From the IMG/VR virus record IMGVR_UViG_3300009449_000018, positions 1-33,279 of that record: a stretch of 33,279 nucleotides of DNA. One strand, 5' to 3'. Below the pieces are notes generated by a model. That model saw nothing but the letters and a program-made list of their open reading frames with translations, was not told the DNA's origin and did no database searches. This stretch comes from a virus. Of the stretch, positions 17,948 through 26,000 are shown in pieces; position 1 is the first letter of the stretch; every line of letters begins with the position of its first letter. The translations under genes were made by a program, and so were the position numbers.

Positions 17948-18986
17948 ACCTTAATCCTTTATGAGTTATGTTTATTTTGTTATAATCGGTGATATTCCTA
18001 GACCCGCCCAAAGAATCCAAATGAGACTCAGAGAATCTTTTCTTGCAAGAGTCTATTGTTTTCTGACATTCGTCTTTTACCCAGTGATTATTGTCAAAAA
18101 ACGGTATATGATCGGATGCAATAGCGTGGGTTTTTATACATAAAAAAACAACGGGCGTAGATTTATAAGGGTCAGCCGAGCTTTGTGGAATTATTTTAAC
18201 CAATGAGCCAGAGTCGTATCCGCCAGGAACTAGCTCGTTATCCAAAAACCCATGCTTGCTCCACTTGGGAATATCGTCTAATCCATTGCCGTAATTGTTA
18301 TGGGCATATTTCTGAGTTAGATCTCTGCCTTCGCTATCTTCTATAGCTAGGCCTTTGTACCCACAACCAATAGAGCATCTATACATCCAAGAGCAGTGAG
18401 ACGGCATTACTATTCTTGCTGGAACACTTGATCCTTGAAGCTCTAATGAAGACACAAGTTCAAAAGTAATTACATTTTTGTTTTCTATTGTTTTCTTGTT
18501 TATAAAAAATATATCATCAGGAAAGTGTGAGTTCGGATCGGATTCGCCAAAAGGATTCTTTCCTGATTCGTTTAAATTCCTATTTTGAAAGTTTTCATCA
18601 TCAAGAAATTTAACAAAAGTTCTCTTCCTGGTAACCTTGCAATTGGCGAAATCTTTATTAGATCTAATAATTTTAGATAAAAGCCCCTCGGGGTTAGCTA
18701 TTGAAATTGTTGGCCTTGGAAGCCTTCCGTCTGACTGACTCTCAAAACCCTCCATTTTTACAGGTAAAGGTTGATAGGCATTCCCCTGCCAATAAACAGG
18801 GTTGCTTGAATTCTTCATGGGGCAAAACCTATATATAGCATCTGCGCCCAGATTAACTCCGTGTAAATCCTTAAGCATTTCAAAGTTTGACTGAAGATTG
18901 CTAAAATCGATTTCGTACATATCCACGACCGAATCGGGAGTGATTGAAATTAATTGCTTATTAAAATTTGATTCTGATTTTGCCAT
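17907..18986 (-). CDS. Minor tail protein gpL-like, Fe-S tip protein with inserted module
   Basis: This 359-aa protein matches lambda gpL. It has the HCSWMYRCSIGCGYKG segment (C198, C204, C208), DECQKTIDSCKKRF (C307, C314), and near its end the family's LRFGGFPGT. Lambda gpL uses four cysteines to hold a 4Fe-4S cluster; C198, C208, C307 and C314 are the likely equivalents, and the C307-C314 spacing equals the lambda one. Between the two pairs lie about 98 residues where lambda has about 22. The extra segment contains YDSGSLVKI, VVFLCIKTH and NNHWVKD, the pattern of a small carbohydrate-binding-like module. The protein should form the tail-tip cap next to gpJ. It overlaps the next gene by 41 nt. 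Confidence 0.85.
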   Translation of the reverse strand: MAKSESNFNKQLISITPDSVVDMYEIDFSNLQSNFEMLKDLHGVNLGADAIYRFCPMKNSSNPVYWQGNAYQPLPVKMEGFESQSDGRLPRPTISIANPEGLLSKIIRSNKDFANCKVTRKRTFVKFLDDENFQNRNLNESGKNPFGESDPNSHFPDDIFFINKKTIENKNVITFELVSSLELQGSSVPARIVMPSHCSWMYRCSIGCGYKGLAIEDSEGRDLTQKYAHNNYGNGLDDIPKWSKHGFLDNELVPGGYDSGSLVKIIPQSSADPYKSTPVVFLCIKTHAIASDHIPFFDNNHWVKDECQKTIDSCKKRFSESHLDSLGGSRNITDYNKINITHKGLRFGGFPGTERYPAA

Positions 18987-18988
18987 AA

Positions 18989-21277
18989 TTATTTTTCTGC
19001 TGCGACGAATATTTTCAACTCACCTTGTTGAAGATCGCTTGAAGCAGAGCTTCTTATATATAAATCTCCAAAATAGTATTTATTTACAAGACCAACAAGA
19101 ATAACGTCTGAATTATTGTCTATTATCTCGTCTGTAAATCCATCGATCAACGAAACATTTACGTCCGAGTTATTTATTCCATAAAACTCAATATCAATAT
19201 AGCCTTCCTCTCCTGCCTCGATTGTGGTCTTTTGATTATTGATAAAGAAATTCTCAATCGCAAATTTACCGCACTCCCTGTATGCAGTATTAAACGGCTC
19301 ATTTACTCCGGATTTTATTTGTCCTCTGTTGTTTTGAAAAAAAGTGTTTGGAACTGAATTAACTATTTCGGATCTGTAGTTACCAGGGGAACCCGTGACC
19401 ACCGTAAACATCTGCCCGCCGTCACTAACGCCAGGTGTATAAGACTTGCTTAGTTTTATTGTTTTGCCGTTTAGACCAAAAGGAAAACCGGCAGACGGAA
19501 GGCTATATATGTAATCTTCTCTATCAAGGCCTTCGCCAACAAAAGGAACGTTTGCGCCTCCGCCCTGCCCTATAATAGAAAAAGTCCCAATGTCTCTCTC
19601 TATCGCTTCTGCACTAATTAACGTCAAGGGCTTATCTCCTATATTCATCAATTTAACCCTGCCCTTTCCTTTTTCTCCGGGAATTATTTGTTCTCCTTGG
19701 TCCTTGATCGAAAACGACAACGGAGAGGTGAATATCAATTCTCCCTCTGCCAATTCTGGAGGAGTGTCTAAATTGGTAAAATCCTGCTCATCTATATTAA
19801 ATGGAAACTGCTCGAATCGAGCAGATATGCTATGATTATTTTTGTAATTATAAGTGTGGCTCCACTCCTGACACACAAAGTTTTGCTTTCTATTGTATGG
19901 GGCGGGAGGCGTAAAATTAAAAGGTTTGTACCCTAGTCTTTGCTCAAGGAAATGAAGTATAGCGTAAGCTTCCTCATCATCTCTATTGTTGAACTGTAAG
20001 TCCAAATTTAAAAGGCTTTCATTTATGCCGTCGTTATAAATCTGAAGGTATCCTCCTAGTTCTATTTCGTTCATTCTTGGCTTTTGATCAACGCTTAGTC
20101 CTAAAGATGGCTTCCAAAAGAAATCGCGAGTCCAGTAACCTGTATGTAAATCTTTCTTGTAATCAAGCCTGCCATTAAAACCCGTAGTTATCTCAGAAGG
20201 AACTTTATTACTGGTACTTGAATCGCTGTGCCAATAATAGTATGAATGGTTTCCAGTATAAAAAGCTACATCATTTTTTTCGTAAACCATTGTCGGGTCA
20301 AACGTTTCTGCTTTCCTTATGAACAACTGCTCGGATTTCCTCAATGAAGAAGTATCCAAGTTTCTGAGCTTTAAACTTATATTATTGCTGTTCTCAAAAC
20401 TTAAAGCATGATTAAATTCTGAGCAATAAAAAGTCTTAGCTTCATTTTCTGTCGATCGATAAGGATTAAACATCGCGTTTCCGTCCCATCGAAACCCTGA
20501 TATTCCTTGTTTATATTTAAGATTAGGAGAGGAGGCGTCAACCTCTAATTGCCCCAAATGGTTTTCTACAAAATGTATTATAGAATTAGCTTCTTTATTT
20601 GTTCTGTTGTCGAATTTTAAATTAACCTCAAACGTTAATGCATTTATGCCTTTTGGCTGCAGAATATAATAACCATTACCATACTCATGCTTTATATTAT
20701 TTGCCTTAAAATTAACTGTTGATCCATAATCTGCGTCGTAAAAAAACTTATCGCTTGTCCACAAATCTGGATTAGATTCAGGATACGCATTGATTGTTGA
20801 GATTGTTAGAACATTAGCAGACGAAGGTTCGTAATTTTCTATAAAACTAGTCTCAGATGTCCCTTTTATTTTTATTGCTGCACCAGTTAAACCTTGAACG
20901 GTGGTACTTGTATAATTTTTTTCTATATTTAATATAGAATAAGTTCCATCGCTAGACCCAGTAGACCCAGCTATATTTATTATATTTCCAGGGCTAAATG
21001 TTGCGTTTAGATCGTCGGGCCTATTAAACTCATCAATAATATAATGAGAATTAGCTGCCACCTCGTGAGGAAGCAATGTAAATCTTTGATCGTCTGAGAC
21101 AGAGACTCCGCCGCCAAAAACCATATTTTGCTTTGCGTAATAATACAATCCATCACCCGTAGCATAAACAAAATCAAATTGTTCGTAATTTTGCCCTGTT
21201 TGAAAAACCCCGCTATAATTAACAAGGTTTCCCATTCTTCCTTCAGAAGCGTCCGAGGCTGGAGCGGAGATTGTCAT
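18989..21277 (-). CDS. Minor tail protein with two gpM-like domains and extra modules
   Basis: This 762-aa protein sits where lambda has gene M (109 aa). Residues about 415-495 match gpM well: ILHFLEQRLGYKPFNFTPP, then VCQEWSHTY and ARFEQFPF. Residues about 211-306 carry a second, diverged copy (NLKFDNRTNKEANSIIHFVE, YCSEFNHALSF, LKLRNLD). A carbohydrate-binding-like module starts the protein (about 19-55, YEQFDFVYATGDGLYYYAKQ), and a similar aromatic block precedes the second gpM copy. The C-terminal third includes an ASH-like beta domain (about 513-571) with GRVKLMNIGDKPLTL. The two gpM domains may occupy two ring positions of the distal tail, with the extra modules displayed outside. No SD is visible. 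Confidence 0.7.
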   Translation of the reverse strand: MTISAPASDASEGRMGNLVNYSGVFQTGQNYEQFDFVYATGDGLYYYAKQNMVFGGGVSVSDDQRFTLLPHEVAANSHYIIDEFNRPDDLNATFSPGNIINIAGSTGSSDGTYSILNIEKNYTSTTVQGLTGAAIKIKGTSETSFIENYEPSSANVLTISTINAYPESNPDLWTSDKFFYDADYGSTVNFKANNIKHEYGNGYYILQPKGINALTFEVNLKFDNRTNKEANSIIHFVENHLGQLEVDASSPNLKYKQGISGFRWDGNAMFNPYRSTENEAKTFYCSEFNHALSFENSNNISLKLRNLDTSSLRKSEQLFIRKAETFDPTMVYEKNDVAFYTGNHSYYYWHSDSSTSNKVPSEITTGFNGRLDYKKDLHTGYWTRDFFWKPSLGLSVDQKPRMNEIELGGYLQIYNDGINESLLNLDLQFNNRDDEEAYAILHFLEQRLGYKPFNFTPPAPYNRKQNFVCQEWSHTYNYKNNHSISARFEQFPFNIDEQDFTNLDTPPELAEGELIFTSPLSFSIKDQGEQIIPGEKGKGRVKLMNIGDKPLTLISAEAIERDIGTFSIIGQGGGANVPFVGEGLDREDYIYSLPSAGFPFGLNGKTIKLSKSYTPGVSDGGQMFTVVTGSPGNYRSEIVNSVPNTFFQNNRGQIKSGVNEPFNTAYRECGKFAIENFFINNQKTTIEAGEEGYIDIEFYGINNSDVNVSLIDGFTDEIIDNNSDVILVGLVNKYYFGDLYIRSSASSDLQQGELKIFVAAEK

Positions 21278-21279
21278 GA

Positions 21280-22197
21280 TTATTTAATTATCTGCTTTAC
21301 AGACACTGAGCCCATCGCATGCGAGCCCTCTGATATTGAAATTGACTGACTGTGTATCCTTCCAGAACAAGAGAAATTAGCGATCTTTTCTCCCTGCAAG
21401 CTGTACAAAAAAGCCTGTATAGTAGAGTCGCTTAAGCCTTCGGGAGTTGTTCCTGATTGATAATTTCCGTCTGGATTTAAATTTCTTATCATATCGTTTG
21501 ATTCTATATTCATCTCGGCTTCAATATTTTCAATTGATACGCGAGTAGGAACCACTCCATTCGCGGTTGTATTAATAGAGGTATGTTCGCCGTCTTTTAT
21601 ATGATTATGTACCTTCCTTCCCACTATTATATTATAATTTAATTTAGATACCTCAAATTGTTTTTTATTTGCGGTGTCCATATTTGTATTGCTTGCTTTT
21701 ATTTCTCCAAATGATTTAAGTCCGTGAGCAGGATCAATATTTAATTCTTGAAACCTTCTATCTACTGTTTTTAATATTGTACCATATATATCATAACTTG
21801 CATTAGCTTGTATAACTTGAAAAGGAGCTATACTAAAACTAAAATTAGTTAAATACATATTATCAAATAAATAACGACCAACTATATTTCCATCAATAGG
21901 ATTTTCACTCATACCATCTTTTATTTCAAACAATCTATCAATAGAATTAATAATATTATTTTGTTTAAAAAATTCAGCAGTAATTACAAAAGAAATATCA
22001 AGCTTGCCGCGAAGACCTGCGGTAGCTGCAAAATTAACAAACTCGGTTTTCGCTCCGACTATCGAGAGATCAAGGTCTCCGTATACTCTTTCTGGTTCTA
22101 GAGTTGGGGTTATTGATAAATTAGCAGACTGAACCATTAGGTCCTTGCCTCCCAAAGAAATCTTACCATCTTCAAATCTTAAAAAAGGCTTGCTCAT
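21280..22197 (-). CDS. Beta-rich tail protein B (tube-like, paralogue of its neighbour)
   Basis: This 305-aa protein is predicted to be almost all beta strands. It lies between the tape measure and gpM-like genes and shares its layout with the preceding 293-aa protein: an N-terminal strand pair, then FDNMYLTNFSFSI followed by ASYDIYG in the middle (about 110-138), and a C-terminal half ending in Ser-rich alternating strands (SQSISISEG, SVSVKQ). The hydrophobic/polar alternation and the YDIYG-type segment resemble tail tube or distal tail proteins. I do not recognise a named family. Its start overlaps the previous stop by a few bases, so the two are co-translated. The middle of the gene (about 21740-21980) is strikingly AT-rich. 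Confidence 0.5.
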   Translation of the reverse strand: MSKPFLRFEDGKISLGGKDLMVQSANLSITPTLEPERVYGDLDLSIVGAKTEFVNFAATAGLRGKLDISFVITAEFFKQNNIINSIDRLFEIKDGMSENPIDGNIVGRYLFDNMYLTNFSFSIAPFQVIQANASYDIYGTILKTVDRRFQELNIDPAHGLKSFGEIKASNTNMDTANKKQFEVSKLNYNIIVGRKVHNHIKDGEHTSINTTANGVVPTRVSIENIEAEMNIESNDMIRNLNPDGNYQSGTTPEGLSDSTIQAFLYSLQGEKIANFSCSGRIHSQSISISEGSHAMGSVSVKQIIK

Positions 22198-23075
22198 ATT
22201 ACTGGATTATGAAGGGTCTCATATGATTTATAAGTTAAAGATATACTCATTTCTCCTTCGACCGAGGATGTTATAGATTCGCTTATTAATCTAGCCTTAA
22301 CGCCAGTAAAAGCATTAATAACTTCTTTTGTTTTAGAATCTTTTATTTGAATAACGACATCGCTTTCTGGAGCCGCTCTGAGACGATCTTTGGTTTGTCT
22401 TACTTCGTATTCATTTACAATCATTGTAAAATTAATATCCGTTTCGATTGGATAAATTGTATCGATTTGTATTGGATCATGATTTTCGTAAGTGGTTTTG
22501 CTGTCGGCATACCATTCGGCTTCGGTGCCTTTTGGAATTGCATACATTGGTTGCAAATTTAAAGCTCGACTAAAGCTGAAATCTGTTACTGCGTCTGTTG
22601 AAAAATCGCTTACGTTTATTGAAATACTGGCCTGGTCAGTAAATTGTATAGGTGGATGAGGCTTGGTAGCTTCTTGAATTAATATTCCGCTTCCTAGATC
22701 CCCAAATACAGTGATATCAGTTTCAATATCAGGAAGATCGCCCACTGTACAGTTGACTGAATAACGAGTAATTCTTCCTTTTGTAAACCCAAAACCTTTC
22801 GTGTTATTGTCGTATAAGATTGATCCACTTATTTCATTTTCGTCGTAAGCGTACTGCCCGACTACATTCAGATCCAGTATAGGATCCCTGCTCACCATTT
22901 TTCTTGAAATCGAAAAATTACCTTCCAGCGGAGCGTTAACGAAAGCATCTATAAATCCTACACCAGCAACCTTGATTGGCTTTTCTGTTATTCCGTAACT
23001 TCCATTAACATTTACTACTCCAGAAAGAGCGGTATTGTTTACAACTATAGTTTGTTCATAATTTGAGAAAGTCAT
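22194..23075 (-). CDS. Beta-rich tail protein A (tube-like)
   Basis: This 293-aa protein follows the tape measure gene with a 2-nt gap and overlaps its paralogue. It starts with short strands, including NGSYGI (24-29) and GYSVN-type strands near RYSVNCTVGDLP and DITVFGDLGSG in the middle, and ends with SLTYKSYETL. There are no signal peptide, membrane segment or catalytic motif. The strand pattern is that of phage tail tube or distal tail proteins, and both copies lie where a distal tail protein would be expected. One could form the tube and the other the distal ring. That assignment is inference from order and strand pattern. Confidence 0.5.
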   Translation of the reverse strand: MTFSNYEQTIVVNNTALSGVVNVNGSYGITEKPIKVAGVGFIDAFVNAPLEGNFSISRKMVSRDPILDLNVVGQYAYDENEISGSILYDNNTKGFGFTKGRITRYSVNCTVGDLPDIETDITVFGDLGSGILIQEATKPHPPIQFTDQASISINVSDFSTDAVTDFSFSRALNLQPMYAIPKGTEAEWYADSKTTYENHDPIQIDTIYPIETDINFTMIVNEYEVRQTKDRLRAAPESDVVIQIKDSKTKEVINAFTGVKARLISESITSSVEGEMSISLTYKSYETLHNPVI

Positions 23076-23077
23076 GA

Positions 23078-26000
23078 TCAGTCACTCAACAAGCCTCCTG
23101 GTCGCTGCTCGTCCATTATCACAGAAATAACTTGTTGTTTTACTTTTTCCGCCAACTGCGTGCTTTTTTCTTGATCTTCTGACGAGTCTTTTGGATTGGC
23201 TCCTGCTTTATCATCCTTTTTCTCTGATTTCCCACTTCCCTTGTCCATATTAACCGTTATATTAATATTATTTGTATTTCCGCCAGAAGTTCCAGTTTCT
23301 GAGTTTTCTGTTAAGGGGGTCACTGCTCCACCATCATTAAATTTTCCTGCATTTATTCGGTCGAGCATTGGCTTGCCAAGTTGTCGAGCGCTACTTGCTC
23401 GAATTACATATTCTCCTTCGCTGAGCATTGCGGGAATTTGATCGATGCCAGACTTGCCAGCTATGTGGCCGCCGTTGGCATAACCATTTATTTTTCCTCC
23501 TCTATAAACAGCTCTTGACTCCTGGATAGACGTTGGGCTAAAAGGGCTGTAATTGTCTTTAACGATTGAGCCAAAATCAAAGTCGTTTTCAAAGGGTTGA
23601 TTTATGCTCATCGCCTCAGTTCTTGACATGCCGGTTTCTAGCATTGTTTGATTTACTGCGGCTGAGTCTATGCCAGAAGATTTGCCCCAAGAATCAAGCA
23701 TTGATTTTTCTCCTAGTGCTCCAGATTCAGCAAGGCCCTCAAGGCCAGAGGAAACCATACTTCCAATTCCAACACTCAGAGCGGTACCTACGAGCATTTG
23801 CATTAAAGCTCTTTTTTTGGCTTTTTTCTCAGCCTCTTTTCTCATTCTTTCTTGAATGATTCCTTTTGTATATTGAGTATCCTCTTGAAGTCCTAGGTTT
23901 CCAGATTGTCCGCTATAGAAAAACCCAGACATTGCTTGAGATTGATATCTTCTTCCTGTGTTGTAACCTTCTCCTCCTCCAAAGTTTGCAGCAAGAGCGG
24001 ATCCTGGCTGAGGCTCGTCTGGCTTACCTCCAGTTGAATAACCTGGAAGTTTTCCGCCTGCGTTTAATCTATGCATAAATCCGCCACCGTATTTCTTCAC
24101 AGCGTCGCCACCCATTACATATTCGCCATTAGTTACCATTGCAGGAACTCCGCCTCCTTTAGAATATTTTCTTACTCCTCCTCCGCTAGAAAACGGTAAA
24201 GCTCCAACGATTGCATCGGCGGCTTTGCCAAGGTATGCTTGTTGAATTGCTCCAAGAAAATTCATTGCAATATTATTCATAACATCGCTCAAGTCATCGG
24301 CTTTATTTATTGCTGCTTGCATACCGTCAACAAGGCCGTTTCTAAATTGATTTGTTAATTCACCACCAAGTCTAAACTCCATCGTTTCAGCTTGCTCGAC
24401 AATTCTTTTTTGAGCGTCCCTAGCTCCATTACGCATTGCGCCAGGTCCGGTTTCGTATTCCCTCTTAAGTTTTAATCTTTCCTTCTCTTTCTCTAAGAGT
24501 TCTTGGGCGCTTGATATTTCTGTTTTTGTCTCTGCGTTTATGTTTTTTATTTTTTGTTCGATTTCGTCTAGGTTCTTTTTTCTTTCTTCTTGCGAATTTA
24601 AAAGCGCATCATACTCTTCCCAATCAGCCTCGCTTTTTAGTGTTATTTGGCCAGTCACCATACCCTCAAGCCTTTTTTCCTTAAGTTCGTCCCGTTTCTT
24701 TTTTGTATCCAGTCCGGCGAGTTTGTCTTTTTGATTTTCTTCGAGGGTTGTGATTTTAGATTCTAATTTAAATCTTTTCTCGGACATTGCAAAACTTTCT
24801 CTTTCTCTACCGGTTTGATATCCTGGGCCTACAGCATTCAACCTTCTTGCTGCGGCAACTTGTTCGGTAAAACCTCGGATTTTCTGGGAAGACTGAAGGC
24901 CTTCTGAAGACATGCGGTTTTTTCTTTCTAAATCTTTTATAATTTTATTTTCTGTCGCAACATAAAGATCTTGGCCCAATACTCTCTTAGCCGAACCTGC
25001 TTGTGATATTTTACTTTGTCTTGCTAGAGTTTCGTCAGACCGCTTTTTGTACACAAGAGATTCTATAGCTGCGAGATCTTGAGGGGAAACTCCATCTATC
25101 TCTTTTAATTTACCCACAAGCTCTTGTCCGCTCATTTTAGAGTAAGGTTTTGTAACATCTATTCTTGATATTCTGTTTTTTTCGCTAGCCTTGATGCCCA
25201 TCTTCTTAGCTAAGTCACTCCTGACCGAGCTCTGCATACTAGGAGATCGTTTCACTAAAGTCATTAAGCCCTCCTTAAGACTAGAGTCTGCACCCCGAAG
25301 AGAAGAATCTAATTTTTCAGCGGCAGAATTCAGGGCTTTTTTGTATTTTATTTGCGCTTTCTGTTGTTCGGTTATCGCGCCACCCATCACTTTTTCTTGA
25401 AAATCTAAATTTTCAGAAATTTGCCGATACTTATCTTTTATTCTTAATTGAGCCAATGCGGATTCTTGCTGTGAAACTAACATCGCTTTCTGATGGTTTA
25501 ACTTAACAATCAAACCGCGAACTTCCTCTTTTCTTAAATCAGCAGATTCATTTTCAGCTTTTCTTTCCCCAGCCATAAAAGACTCAAACATGACTTTTTT
25601 TCTTGATACATCAGCTTTCTCTAATTCTTTGGCATACTCTTTTCCCGTCCCTTTAAATTCGCTGCCTGCCTCAGCTCCTTTTGCAGAAAAAGTATAATCG
25701 GAAGGTAATGCGCGCAAGGCGTCTGAGAGTTTAGAATCCAGATTAGTATTCATAATTTCATTCATGACTTTAACTTTTCCTTGAGCTTCGGGATCTTTTT
25801 CTTTTTTGTAAATCGTTGAACTTGTTAAAGGATCAAAGCCTTTTGCGACGTTTATGGTTTTTGAATTTTCTTTTTTTATTTCCTGATTAAGTCTATTGTA
25901 GCCCTCTCTAAAATCTTTTAAATGTTTCTTAGCTTCTGGGAAATCTGAGAAAAGAGAAACTAAAGAGGACCCCATGCTTTTTGAATAGTCTAAATCGTCT

